Positions 36,992 to 45,515 of a stretch of DNA of 64,000 bases are shown here, piece after piece. The DNA is from Tindallia californiensis (GTDB lineage: Bacteria > Bacillota > Clostridia > Peptostreptococcales > Tindalliaceae): contig NZ_FNPV01000007.1 of the NCBI RefSeq assembly GCF_900107405.1, forward strand, positions 123,903-187,902, read 5' to 3'. Within the stretch, counting starts at the first letter, position 1, and each line of letters starts with the position of its first letter. Under the pieces are notes generated by a model that saw nothing but the letters and a program-made list of their open reading frames with translations, did no database searches and was not told the origin of the DNA. The translations under genes and the position numbers were made by a program.

Positions 36992-37837
36992 ATGCTACGA
37001 ACTTTTGATAAAATGCAAGAACAAATTAACGGACTGGAAACGGATTATATTAAACTATTAACCTATGATTTGCCACCGAATTTTACGGATGTTTATCAAT
37101 CCCGATCCTATCCAAGATTTTGCACCATCTTATCCGGAGAAAAAGAAGTGATCATTGACCAGTCAAGTCCTCTTGTTTACTCTCAAAACCAACATTTACT
37201 ATTGCCTCCTCACTCCAATGTGCTGATGAAAATGGAAAAGCCTACGAAAGCGCTGGTCTTGGAGTTGAACCATGATCTTATTGAGCAGGTTCTCCGGAAA
37301 ACGCCTCTGGATAAGGCGGGACAGGATAAATTGAAAAAATCAGTACATCACGACGTACAGGTGGGTTATAATCATCAAGGAATTGCGGAAGAGCTATTAA
37401 AAATTTATCAACTTTCAACAATGAAGTCTGGAGGTCAGACCTTTCTTATTGATTTAGCGGCACAAAAGCTGGTCTATGAACTTGTTCAAGATCAACAGGT
37501 ACAGGAAATGTTACAAACACGGTATCCGGCAAAAATCGAAAGAATGATTGATTATATTGAAGAAATGATTCATGAAAAAATTAATCTGGAACAATTGGCA
37601 AAGGACAATCATATGTCGGCAGCCTCCTTAACACAACTTTTCAAAAAGCATACGGGCATGCTACCTCTTGCGTTTATAAAATGCCGTAAAATGCAGTTAG
37701 CTTCTTCTTACCTAAAGGAACATTCTGTTACAGAAGTAGCCTTTATGCTTGGCTTTGAAAGTCTTTCCCATTTTATTCGGGTGTTTCGGGAAACTTATGG
37801 CTTGACGCCCAAACAATATCAGTTGCACCGTTCATAA
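36992..37837 (+). CDS. AraC-family transcriptional regulator
   Basis: 281 aa. The N-terminal ~170 residues are a cupin-like sensor (AraC_N type, with ILSGEKEVIIDQSSPLVY and LLLPPHSNVLM). The last ~100 residues are the double HTH of AraC/XylS proteins (INLEQLAKDNHMSAASLTQLFKKHTG, then VTEVAFMLGFESLSHFIRVFRETYGLTPKQYQ). The start is ATG 36992, 5 bp after AAAGGAGGGG; the 23-codon extension upstream overlaps the promoter. It is divergent from the Fe-alcohol dehydrogenase, so it is its likely activator. The inducer is unknown, perhaps an aldehyde or alcohol. Confidence 0.88.
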   Translation: MLRTFDKMQEQINGLETDYIKLLTYDLPPNFTDVYQSRSYPRFCTILSGEKEVIIDQSSPLVYSQNQHLLLPPHSNVLMKMEKPTKALVLELNHDLIEQVLRKTPLDKAGQDKLKKSVHHDVQVGYNHQGIAEELLKIYQLSTMKSGGQTFLIDLAAQKLVYELVQDQQVQEMLQTRYPAKIERMIDYIEEMIHEKINLEQLAKDNHMSAASLTQLFKKHTGMLPLAFIKCRKMQLASSYLKEHSVTEVAFMLGFESLSHFIRVFRETYGLTPKQYQLHRS

Positions 37838-37888
37838 AAAGCATCGTAAAAGAAAGCATTCCCCTTTCGACCGACCGATATGCTTTTG

Positions 37889-37917
37889 TTGACATACCGA
37901 AAACGCTTCGATATAAT
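37889..37917 (+). promoter_or_regulatory. Consensus sigma-A promoter of the tup operon
   Basis: TTGACA (37889-37894), exactly 17 bp, TATAAT (37912-37917). This is the best promoter in the window. The transcript would begin near 37924, just before the riboswitch. Confidence 0.88.
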
Positions 37918-37941
37918 GATAATTAACTGAAAAAGGGCAAA

Positions 37942-38088
37942 GCCCCGCAGTCTCCGAGTCTTAGCTTTCTAAAGCATGCTTTGTTGCATCAATGCCATGA
38001 AAATAAGACCGGCAGGGTATGATGGGAAACCATAATGCCTCCCATTGTGGAAAGGAGCGTGTCAGGCAGGATGTTCCATCTGTGCGGC
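37942..38088 (+). ncRNA. Moco/Tuco-type riboswitch aptamer
   Basis: The 394-bp leader in front of tupA holds the conserved elements of the Moco RNA motif: CTCCGAG (37952-37958), GCCTCCC (38037-38043) and GGAAAGG (38049-38055) with GYGTGNCAGGC after it. Supporting helices: P1 GCCCCGCAG (37942-37950) with CTGTGCGGC (38080-38088, one mismatch); GTCTTA (37958-37963) with TAAGAC (38004-38009); and a 10-bp hairpin at 38016-38039 closed by a GAAA tetraloop. The position before a tungstate importer suggests it binds tungsten or molybdenum cofactor and represses uptake. Moco and Tuco forms cannot be told apart by eye. Confidence 0.82.
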
Positions 38089-38100
38089 ACATAAATCACG

Positions 38101-38135
38101 ACTCCTTCCATATGGAAAGAGTTTGTTTTGTTTTT
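38101..38135 (+). terminator. Riboswitch expression-platform terminator
   Basis: Stem ACTC-x-TTCC / GGAA-x-GAGT with ATAT loop, followed by TTTGTTTTGTTTTT, 12 bp after the aptamer and about 100 bp before tupA. This implies control by transcription attenuation. Confidence 0.78.
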
Positions 38136-38231
38136 GTGACAAAAAAATGTGGCAAAAGCCATTGTAAAGCAACATATAAAAACTGAGAAAACAAGAATTT
38201 AGACACAGCGAGGCAGGAGGAGATATTAGGA

Positions 38232-39119
38232 ATGAAGTTAAACAAAAGCAATAGGTTGGTGTTAATGCTTGTACTGTTACTACCCTTTATGGCATCTATG
38301 ACAGCCTGCAGAGGTGCTGATGAACCGGCACCGGTGGAAGATACGGATGAGTTTTCAGAGGTGACAGAAACAGCAATGATCCTGGCTACCACCACCAGTA
38401 CAGAAAACAGTGGTTTATTGGATTTCATCCTGCCATCCTTTGAAGAAAAATATGGAATTGACGTGATGGTCGTATCTGTTGGAACTGGGGCCGCACTGCA
38501 AATGGGCGTTGATGGTGAAGCAGACGTGCTGCTGGCACATGCTACAGCGCAGGAAGAAGAGCTGGTAACGGCTGGTGATACCGTGGAACGTTTTGATGTT
38601 ATGTACAATGATTTTATCCTTGTTGGTCCGGCATCTGATCCGGCCGGCCTGAGGGAAAACGCAGCATCAGATATTTTAACTGGATTCCAACTGATGGCTG
38701 AAAATGAAACATCCTTTGTATCCAGAGCCGATAATTCCGGAACCCATATGATGGAGCTAAGCCTGTGGGAAGAGGCTGGAGTTGGTGAGCCTTCCGGTGG
38801 CTGGTACATTGAAGCCGGCCAGGGGATGGGCGATGTCATACAGATATCGAATGAACTGGAAGGACATACCCTGACAGACCGTGCTACTTACCTGTCCATG
38901 CTGGATACGATTGATCTGGAAATCCTTCTTGAAGGTGACGAAATTCTCTTTAACCAGTACGGCGTTATGGCGGTAAATCCTGACAAGGGAGATCATATTA
39001 ACTTTCCTGCAGCTGAAGGATTTGTTGACTGGGTGCTGGCACCTGAGACCCAGGATCTGATTGCAGCGTTTGGTATTGAGGAATTTGGGGAACCATTGTT
39101 CTTTCCTAACGCAAACTAG
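38232..39119 (+). CDS. tupA: Tungstate ABC transporter substrate-binding lipoprotein
   Basis: 295 aa. The signal peptide ends in a lipobox (MTAC, Cys26). The TupA-type binding domain has the diagnostic TTTSTENSGLLDFILPSFE start, VSVGTGAALQMGVDGEADVLLAHA and SRADNSGTHMMELSLW. TupA proteins bind tungstate with very high affinity, preferring it to molybdate. It is followed by permease and ATPase genes, making a complete importer. The RBS is GGAGGAG, and the gene is under the Moco/Tuco-type riboswitch. Tungsten would serve the formate dehydrogenase or aldehyde oxidoreductases. Confidence 0.93.
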   Translation: MKLNKSNRLVLMLVLLLPFMASMTACRGADEPAPVEDTDEFSEVTETAMILATTTSTENSGLLDFILPSFEEKYGIDVMVVSVGTGAALQMGVDGEADVLLAHATAQEEELVTAGDTVERFDVMYNDFILVGPASDPAGLRENAASDILTGFQLMAENETSFVSRADNSGTHMMELSLWEEAGVGEPSGGWYIEAGQGMGDVIQISNELEGHTLTDRATYLSMLDTIDLEILLEGDEILFNQYGVMAVNPDKGDHINFPAAEGFVDWVLAPETQDLIAAFGIEEFGEPLFFPNAN

Positions 39120-39138
39120 CCAATAAAGGGGTTTTTCG

Positions 39139-39828
39139 ATGGAGAACTTTATCAGCGGATTTCAGGATGCCTTTCAACTGATCATCACCATGGACTCGGA
39201 ATTTTTCGCCATTGTCCGGCTGTCTCTGGTTGTATCGCTGACGGCCACACTGCTTGCTTCGGTATTTGCCATTCCCTTTGGAGTCCTGTTGGGAATCCGA
39301 GAATTTCCGGGAAAATGGCTTTTGGTACGAATCATTTATACATTGATGAGCATGCCGCCGGTGGTTATTGGCCTGGTCTTCTTTTTGCTTTTTTTGCGGG
39401 CAGGACCTTTAGGCCACTTTCGGTTAAACTTTACGCCAACGGCTATGATTATCGCCCAGTTTGCCCTGGTTGCGCCTATTATCACCGGTGTGGTGTTCAA
39501 TGGAACAAAAGAGCGGGGACCGGACATTCAGGATCTGGCGAAAACCATGGGCGCAAGCCCGGCACAAACTGTATGGCTGCTGATCCGCGAACTGCGCATA
39601 AACATTCTTTCCGCGGTGGTGACAGGCTACGGCCGAGCCATGTCAGAAGTAGGAGCGGTGATGGTAGTCGGCGGAAACATACGGGGACATACCCGGATCA
39701 TGACCACTACGATTGCCATGCTTCGGAATATGGGAGAATATTCCCTGGCCATTGCGACGGGGATTGTTCTCTTGGTTATTTCTTTCGCAATTAATTCACT
39801 GCTATATCACTGGCAACAGGAGCGTTAA
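39139..39828 (+). CDS. tupB: Tungstate ABC transporter permease
   Basis: 229 aa with five or six membrane helices and the EAA-type loop (DLAKTMGASPAQTVWLLIRELRINILSAVVTGYGRAMSEVGAVMVVGGN), typical of TupB/ModB permeases that contact the ATPase. It starts 19 bp after tupA with AAAGGGG before ATG 39139. It forms a homodimeric channel for the oxyanion delivered by TupA. Nothing unusual seen. Confidence 0.92.
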   Translation: MENFISGFQDAFQLIITMDSEFFAIVRLSLVVSLTATLLASVFAIPFGVLLGIREFPGKWLLVRIIYTLMSMPPVVIGLVFFLLFLRAGPLGHFRLNFTPTAMIIAQFALVAPIITGVVFNGTKERGPDIQDLAKTMGASPAQTVWLLIRELRINILSAVVTGYGRAMSEVGAVMVVGGNIRGHTRIMTTTIAMLRNMGEYSLAIATGIVLLVISFAINSLLYHWQQER

Positions 39829-39829
39829 A

Positions 39830-40537
39830 ATGAAACTAACCATGACTTCTCTTACAAAAAAATATCAAAACAGGACGGTCCTCAACATTCCGGAGCTGGA
39901 ACTGGAGGAAGGCTACCTGTGGGGGATTATTGGCCCCAACGGATCCGGTAAAAGCACCTTGATGAAAATCATCGCCGGCCTGTTGGAGGCATCTTCCGGA
40001 AGCGTTCATTATGAGGATAAAAAGCTGAAGGGTGCCGTAAAAAAATCCATGACGCTGGTATTCCAAAAGCCGTACCTCTTAAGAACCACGGTTTTTCAAA
40101 ACATTGCCTACCCCTTGCAGATTAGGGGTGATGCTGAAAAAGAAATAAGAGAAAGGGTGAATGAATTGCTGGAATCCTTCGAGATAGAATCCCTGCGGGA
40201 CCAGAAAGCCTGGACCCTTTCCGGTGGCGAAGGACAAAAGGTGGCTCTGGCAAGAGCGCTTATTTTTAAGCCCAGGCTTTTAATGCTGGACGAGCCCACG
40301 GCCAATATCGACCCTTCCTCCATTATGTTGCTGGAGGAGCGTATTCTGGAATACTATAAACAGGAAAAACCAACCATTCTGATGGTAACCCACAATATTC
40401 AGCAAACCCGACGCCTCTGCAACCGGGTGGCCTTCATGAATGAAGGAAAAGTGCTGGACAGCGGTGATTTAAGGCATCTATACGGTGCAGAAGCTCATCC
40501 GCTGGTAAGGGATTTTATACAAAAAGGACTTATTTAA
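39830..40537 (+). CDS. tupC: Tungstate ABC transporter ATP-binding protein
   Basis: 235-aa ATPase with Walker A GPNGSGKST (~residues 33-41), signature LSGGEGQKVALARA, Walker B RLLMLDEPTANID and H-loop VTHN. The signature has Glu-Gly where Gln is usual. The start is ATG 39830, one base after the tupB stop, with CAGGAGCG inside the tupB end; an in-frame extension into tupB is not credible. It completes the tupABC operon. There is no regulatory TOBE domain, unlike ModC. Confidence 0.92.
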   Translation: MKLTMTSLTKKYQNRTVLNIPELELEEGYLWGIIGPNGSGKSTLMKIIAGLLEASSGSVHYEDKKLKGAVKKSMTLVFQKPYLLRTTVFQNIAYPLQIRGDAEKEIRERVNELLESFEIESLRDQKAWTLSGGEGQKVALARALIFKPRLLMLDEPTANIDPSSIMLLEERILEYYKQEKPTILMVTHNIQQTRRLCNRVAFMNEGKVLDSGDLRHLYGAEAHPLVRDFIQKGLI

Positions 40538-40595
40538 GAGATTCCCTGGAAAAACAAGTGACAGCTGAAAAAATGTAATCAAAGCAAAAGACAAT

Positions 40596-40630
40596 AAAAA
40601 TGGAGCACAGCATCTATTCGCTGTGCTCCA
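40596..40630 (-). terminator. Terminator overlapping the end of the LysR gene
   Basis: A perfect 11-bp stem TGGAGCACAGC / GCTGTGCTCCA with an 8-nt loop. On the minus strand it is followed by TTTTTATTG. The hairpin includes the last four codons and stop of the LysR gene. It may also slow transcription arriving from tupC, but there is no T-tract on that strand. Confidence 0.82.
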
Positions 40631-41510
40631 TCAGATATTCCTTAAACCTTATTTCTAGTGGCGACAAGGTACGGTATTTATGATGCACCAGATAAAAATG
40701 TCTGGTCAGCATCATATCTGGAATTTCCAGAGCTTTCAAAGAGTCATTCAGGAGTTCTTGCTGAATGGCTCTTTTTGATAGGATTGAAACACCCATACCG
40801 TCCATAATACATTTTTTAATGACTTCTGTATTTTCAATATAAGCGGCGACTTTTAGATCACGAAAGCCAAGGTTGTTTTTTTTCAGAGCCGCTTCAAAAA
40901 GTTTTCGGGTACCGGAGCCTTGCTCACGAAAAATAAAAGGTTTTTTAATCAGTTCAGACCAGGGTATTTCGGTTTCATAGGCCTGATAGGCTTCATTATT
41001 CGGCACCACCAAAGCTAGTTCATCCTCTGTTAATGAATGAAAGGTGAGATGACCGTGGGTTGTCTTACTGCCAACGACGCCAAGATTATATTCTTCTGTT
41101 AAAATACCATCAATAATTTTATCCGAAGCCAGATGACGAAGGGTTAAGGTAACATCCGGATACTGTTTCTTAAATCCGGTCAGAAAAGAGGGCAGGATAT
41201 ATTGTTCCGGGATGGTGCTGGCAGCAATTTCAATATGCCCTACAAAATGCCCCCGGTATTCATCTAACTTAAATCCGACATTTTCTTTTACATGAAGAAT
41301 TTCAACCGCATAATCGTAAAGAATTTTACCGGCAGGTGTCAGAGAAATCTGCTTATTACTGCGATTGATAAGGGTTGTTCCCAAATCTTTTTCTAAATTG
41401 ATAATATGGTTACTTAAGGTTGGTTGGGTTAAAAACAGAGACTCGGCTGCTTTTGAATAGCTTTTGAACTTAGCGATAGCAACAAAGGTCTCTAATTGTC
41501 TGAATTCCAT
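40614..41510 (-). CDS. LysR-family regulator, selenium-metabolism-associated type
   Basis: 298 aa. The N-terminal HTH (MEFRQLETFVAIAKFKSYSK, then LFLTQPTLSNHI) and LysR effector domain closely recall the CysB-like LysR group that sits with selenium-metabolism genes in Clostridia (INRSNKQISLTPAG, IAASTIPEQYILP). The exact subgroup is from memory. The start is ATG 41510 with GGAGGTG upstream; the in-frame extension is a tandem repeat without RBS. It is convergent with tupC and faces away from other operons, so its target is not obvious here. No selA, selB or selD gene is in the window. Confidence 0.85.
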   Translation of the reverse strand: MEFRQLETFVAIAKFKSYSKAAESLFLTQPTLSNHIINLEKDLGTTLINRSNKQISLTPAGKILYDYAVEILHVKENVGFKLDEYRGHFVGHIEIAASTIPEQYILPSFLTGFKKQYPDVTLTLRHLASDKIIDGILTEEYNLGVVGSKTTHGHLTFHSLTEDELALVVPNNEAYQAYETEIPWSELIKKPFIFREQGSGTRKLFEAALKKNNLGFRDLKVAAYIENTEVIKKCIMDGMGVSILSKRAIQQELLNDSLKALEIPDMMLTRHFYLVHHKYRTLSPLEIRFKEYLMEHSE

Positions 41511-41531
41511 GGGACACCTCCGAAAAATGGT

Positions 41532-41579
41532 AAAAAGCATGGTAAAAAGCATGATAAAAAGCATCATAAAAAGTATGAT
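41532..41579. repeat. 12-bp tandem repeat upstream of LysR gene
   Basis: Four units of AAAAAGCATGRT (41532-41579) with a further partial copy on the left, directly upstream of the LysR RBS. It probably lies in the LysR promoter or leader. Confidence 0.8.
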
Positions 41580-41708
41580 AAAGGATGGCGAGACAATACT
41601 AGTATAACATATTTGTTCCTATCGGATAGTTGCCCGGATAGTTGCTTGGGTAGTTTTTTGCTAACCGGTAGGGCTAAGATCCTTCTTCTCTAGGTGAGAT
41701 GATCAAAG

Positions 41709-42773
41709 TTAGGTGGCTGGAAATAGGATCACCTCCGCAATATCGAAAGAAAGAAGGATTCCCGGACTGATGGAATGAATACTGGTCAGCACATCCATTT
41801 TGAGAGGGTATTCCAGTCCACTGTCGATCATAAACCGTGTCGAAGCGCCCAGGAAAGACTTTTGAAGGGTCCTTCCGGAAAAAAGGCCATTGGTGTTAGG
41901 GAGAAGCGACTCTGGACGAACAAAGAGTGTGACAGGTTCTTCAGGAGAAAAATGCCAACCCTGGGGAGATTTTATCTGAGAAACAGGTTGTCGAAAAGTT
42001 TTTTCAAGACAGATAAAATCGATGGCATCCTTGGAGACTCGTTGAATCTGAGCCGGAATAAAATTTCCAAAACCAATAAAATCGGCTACAAAAACCGTAG
42101 CTGGCTGATAATAGATTTCTTCCGGTGTTCCGATCTGTTCTATCACTCCTTGGTTCATAACGGCTACCCGATCTGCAATGGCCAGGGCTTCTTCCTGGTC
42201 ATGGGTGACGTAGACAGCCGTGATACCGGTCTTTTGCTGAATGTGACGAATTTCCTCTCGCATTTCCACTCTAAGTTTTGCATCCAAGCTGCTTAAAGGT
42301 TCATCAAACAACAAAATATCCGGATCGACTACCATGGCTCGGGCCAAGGCCACCCGTTGTTTTTGTCCGCCACTGAGTTCATTGATATTTCTTTCTTCCA
42401 GGCCTTCGATCTGCATCAGTTTCATATAATCAATGGTTTTTTGGTGAATGACTTTTTTGGAAACACCTCGTACTTTTAATCCGTAAGCAATATTTTGATA
42501 AACATTCATATGAGGAAAAAGTGCATAGTCCTGAAAAACCGTTACGGTTGGCCGTTTTTCTGGTGGAAGAAGGGATAAATTTTGTTGCCTGAAAAGGATT
42601 TTTCCTTCATCAGAAGGAATCATTCCAGCCAGCATCCGAAGAATGGTGGTCTTGCCACAACCGCTGGGACCTACTAGTACCAACAACTCGCCTTCCTCAA
42701 TGCGTAAATCCATTTTCTTGACAGCTTCAACGGATTCATAGGTTTTAGAGATTCCTTGTAAAGAGAGTGTCAT
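41709..42773 (-). CDS. ABC transporter ATP-binding protein (FbpC/PotA type)
   Basis: 354-aa ATPase with Walker A GPSGCGKTT (~37-45), signature LSGGQKQRVALARAMV, Walker B ILLFDEPLSSLDAKLR and H-loop YVTHDQ, then a C-terminal TOBE-like regulatory domain (~245-354). This is the iron(III)/polyamine/thiosulfate importer subgroup. It is the last gene of a binding protein-permease-ATPase operon; its ATG overlaps the permease stop by four bases (ATGA). The ferric-type assignment comes from the binding protein and the two-domain permease. Confidence 0.88.
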   Translation of the reverse strand: MTLSLQGISKTYESVEAVKKMDLRIEEGELLVLVGPSGCGKTTILRMLAGMIPSDEGKILFRQQNLSLLPPEKRPTVTVFQDYALFPHMNVYQNIAYGLKVRGVSKKVIHQKTIDYMKLMQIEGLEERNINELSGGQKQRVALARAMVVDPDILLFDEPLSSLDAKLRVEMREEIRHIQQKTGITAVYVTHDQEEALAIADRVAVMNQGVIEQIGTPEEIYYQPATVFVADFIGFGNFIPAQIQRVSKDAIDFICLEKTFRQPVSQIKSPQGWHFSPEEPVTLFVRPESLLPNTNGLFSGRTLQKSFLGASTRFMIDSGLEYPLKMDVLTSIHSISPGILLSFDIAEVILFPAT

Positions 42774-44467
42774 CTTTTTTCATCCTTTCTAGAAACCAGC
42801 TTTTTCAAGAATCCGGGCAAAGCACAAAGCGTCGTTAAGATCAAAAGACCAAGAGCTGTAAAAACAGTTAGTAAAAAAGCATAAGCGGCTCCTTCACCAA
42901 GACGGCCGGAATTGACGGCCCGAAAAATTTCAAAGGTGATGGTAACATAGCGAGGCGTAATAAGAAAAATAATGGCTCCGATTGTGATCATTACATGAAT
43001 AAAACCGTGAAACATTCCGGCTCGATAGGCAGGCGCTAAAATAGGAAGGATGATGCGGGTAAACGTAGTCCAGGAAGAAGCACCTAAATCCCGGGAAGCC
43101 TCTTCCAGATTGGAAGCTACCTGCTGCAAAACCGCTTTGGCACTGTTGTAGCTGATAGGCAATTCCCGGACAATACAAATCAGGACAATGATGATTGCCG
43201 TACCGGTTAAAGCCAGGGGAGGCCGATGAAAAGCCATGACATAGCTGATTCCCATCACTGTTCCGGGAACAGCGAAAGGTACCATTGCTAAAAAATTAAG
43301 CAGGCTTTTCCAGGTCTTTTGACTATGATGATGAAAATAAGCCGTAGTGATTCCCAGCAACGGCCCCCAGAGAGCCACCCGAAAAGCAAAATAAAGGCTA
43401 TTGTTCAGGCTGCTGAACAACTGACTGCCAGCTCTTTGGAAATGGCGCAGGCTCAGGGTATAATCGTAGCCCCAGACAGAGGTAAAAGCTCCGGCAATCA
43501 CGGCGATAAACTGAATTACCACCATGAGAGAAAATAGAGTGGCTACGCCAAGGACCAATGGAGAAAAAGGCATTTGGCGATGATTGGCAGTGGCAGGACC
43601 TTTGACTTTTTCGGTGACATTGGCCACATGAGTAGAATAGTAGAGCTTTTGACGTAAGAACCATTTTTCCATCCCAAAGGCCCAGACGCTGAGAAAGAGT
43701 AAAACCACGCTAATGGTAGCGGCATACCCTAAATTGTAATTGGACAGGATCTGAATATAGGCTTCACTGGCAAGTACCCGGTAGCCACCTCCGACAAGGA
43801 TAGGGGTTCCAAAGTCGGCTAATATATTGGCAAAGGCTAAAGAAGCGGCGGCTGCCAAGCCCGGTACTAATAAAGGTAATGTGATGGTAAAAAACACCCG
43901 TCTGGGCGATGCACCTAAATCCATGGCAGACTGTTCCAGGCTTCGGTCCAAACCTGTCAGCACATTGGAAATGACCAGATAGGCAATGCTGGCATTTCCA
44001 ATCATTTGTAACAGAACTATCATCTGCGGTCCCACCAGGCTTACGTGTAACCCTAAGAGTTGATTCGTGATCAATCCCCGCCTGCCAAAAAGCATGATAA
44101 AGACAATGGCACTGACAAAAGGTGGAGAAATCAAATTCAGAATAGCCGTATAGTGGAAGAATCGTCGAAAGGGAAACCGACAGCGATGAACCGCTAATGA
44201 AAGCATGGTTCCCAGCAGTACGGCCAGAAAGGTTGAGGAAAGGGTAATCAGCAATGTATTGCGAAAAAGGTGAAGGTGTCGCCCTCCCATCAGCTGGGAA
44301 AAATAGGAAAAATCAAAAGCTCCTTGCCTGTAAAAACTGGTAACCAATACACTTGCCAGGGGATAAAGAACAAAAATCACCAAAAATGCAGGAATCGCTA
44401 CAGCGACTCCTGCAAAAAGGACACGATGAATTCTCCCTTTAATTTCCGTAACGTTCTGTCCATTCAT
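42770..44467 (-). CDS. ABC transporter permease, two fused domains (FbpB/SfuB type)
   Basis: About 565 aa with twelve membrane helices, in two copies of the binding-protein-dependent permease domain. Each copy has its EAA loop (SAMDLGASPRRVFFTITLPLLVPGL and ASRDLGASSWTTFTRIILPILAPAY). Such double permeases serve ferric-ion (SfuB/FbpB) importers. The likely start is ATG 44467, inside the end of the binding-protein gene (29-bp overlap). A frame to 44509 also exists without a better RBS. The single polypeptide would replace the usual permease dimer. Confidence 0.87.
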   Translation of the reverse strand: MNGQNVTEIKGRIHRVLFAGVAVAIPAFLVIFVLYPLASVLVTSFYRQGAFDFSYFSQLMGGRHLHLFRNTLLITLSSTFLAVLLGTMLSLAVHRCRFPFRRFFHYTAILNLISPPFVSAIVFIMLFGRRGLITNQLLGLHVSLVGPQMIVLLQMIGNASIAYLVISNVLTGLDRSLEQSAMDLGASPRRVFFTITLPLLVPGLAAAASLAFANILADFGTPILVGGGYRVLASEAYIQILSNYNLGYAATISVVLLFLSVWAFGMEKWFLRQKLYYSTHVANVTEKVKGPATANHRQMPFSPLVLGVATLFSLMVVIQFIAVIAGAFTSVWGYDYTLSLRHFQRAGSQLFSSLNNSLYFAFRVALWGPLLGITTAYFHHHSQKTWKSLLNFLAMVPFAVPGTVMGISYVMAFHRPPLALTGTAIIIVLICIVRELPISYNSAKAVLQQVASNLEEASRDLGASSWTTFTRIILPILAPAYRAGMFHGFIHVMITIGAIIFLITPRYVTITFEIFRAVNSGRLGEGAAYAFLLTVFTALGLLILTTLCALPGFLKKLVSRKDEKR

Positions 44468-45515
44468 TAACAATTCGATCCCTCTCCTCAGCAGCCCAGG
44501 TAAAGTCATAATCCACCAAATTCAGTTCTTCCAAAGAAGGGATATCCTCCGGAAGAGGAACATTGGGGCGGGTGCTGGGTCGGGGGCTTACTTCTGCAAG
44601 AAATGCCTGACCCTCTTCTGTCAGTGTCCAGTCCACAAATTTCTGAGCGGCTTCTATATTATTGGTACCTTCAATGATAGCCACCGGTGAATGCCACCAG
44701 GGAGTACCATCTTCCGGGTAAACTACTTCTACCGGATAGCCTTCTCGCTGAGAATTAATGCCGTCTGGACTGATTCCCACCAAGACTTCGCCTAGAGAAG
44801 CCTGTTGCGGAGGCTCGCTGCCACGCTCTGCATAATAAGGAATATTAGCGTCCAACGCATCCAGATAAGCCCATCCATCTTCTTCACCCAGCATTTGCAG
44901 CATGGATGCGATGGCCGTATAAGCCGTACCGGAAATACCCGGATTCGGCATGGAGACTTCTCCTGCATACATAGGATCCGTCAAAGCTTCCCAAGTCATC
45001 GGGATAGGAACATCCAAGTCTTCAGCCAAAGGCTGGTTCACTACATAAGTAACCAATACGATAGAAACACCAGTCCAGTAACCGTCAGGATCCTTAAACC
45101 GATCTTCAATCGCCTCTGCTTCTGGCGAGTGGTACGGATGCAACAGTCCCTCTTCGGCGGCGACCATAAAGCTATCGATGCCACCACCAAACCATACATC
45201 TCCTAAAGCCCGTCCTTCTTCAGCTCTCATGCGGGAAAGCACTTCTCCAGAAGACATGCTGAGCATTTCCACCGGAATACCGGTTTCTTCTTCAAACTTC
45301 TGAGCAATTTCATCTAAGCCACCGTAAGCCGCATAAATCTGAAGGGCTTCACCAGTGTAGTCTTCCTTTTCTTCTTCCGTTACTTCTGTTTCGGCGGTTT
45401 CGACTCCTTCATCGGAAGGAGCCGGTTCCGGATCACCGGAAGGCTGGCATCCAGCTAAGGTTAACATCAACATCAGCGCTATGAGGAACGCAACGATTTT
45501 TCTCTGTGAATACAA
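44439..45515 (-). CDS. Iron(III)-type ABC substrate-binding lipoprotein (AfuA/FbpA family)
   Basis: About 358 aa. The signal peptide has a lipobox (LAGC), followed by an acidic linker, then an AfuA-like domain (LQIYAAYGGLDEIAQKFEEETGI, GDVWFGGGIDSFMVAAEEGLL, WTGVSIVLVTYVVN, TAYTAIASMLQMLG). The start is probably TTG 45515, 7 bp after AAAAGGGGG; the ATG at 45542 lies before that RBS. In FbpA, iron is held by His, Glu and two Tyr; I cannot confirm all of these here. An aminoethylphosphonate or other anion ligand is an alternative. First gene of the three-gene importer operon. Confidence 0.82.
   Translation of the reverse strand: MYSQRKIVAFLIALMLMLTLAGCQPSGDPEPAPSDEGVETAETEVTEEEKEDYTGEALQIYAAYGGLDEIAQKFEEETGIPVEMLSMSSGEVLSRMRAEEGRALGDVWFGGGIDSFMVAAEEGLLHPYHSPEAEAIEDRFKDPDGYWTGVSIVLVTYVVNQPLAEDLDVPIPMTWEALTDPMYAGEVSMPNPGISGTAYTAIASMLQMLGEEDGWAYLDALDANIPYYAERGSEPPQQASLGEVLVGISPDGINSQREGYPVEVVYPEDGTPWWHSPVAIIEGTNNIEAAQKFVDWTLTEEGQAFLAEVSPRPSTRPNVPLPEDIPSLEELNLVDYDFTWAAEERDRIVNEWTERYGN

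Noticed and set aside
38096..38839. 247-codon open frame on the minus strand opposite tupA
   Set aside because: It is antisense to a certain gene, is Ser/Pro-rich as expected from a mirrored frame, and begins in the riboswitch terminator region without an RBS.
39315..39794. 159-codon plus-strand frame inside tupB
   Set aside because: Out-of-frame shadow of tupB with Cys/Arg-rich composition and no RBS.
39713..39829. Start of tupC inside tupB
   Set aside because: The ATG at 39830 has an RBS and matches the normal ATPase start; the longer frame repeats tupB DNA in another frame.
41511..41567. N-terminal extension of the LysR protein
   Set aside because: It is only the translation of a 12-bp tandem repeat; ATG 41510 has GGAGGTG.
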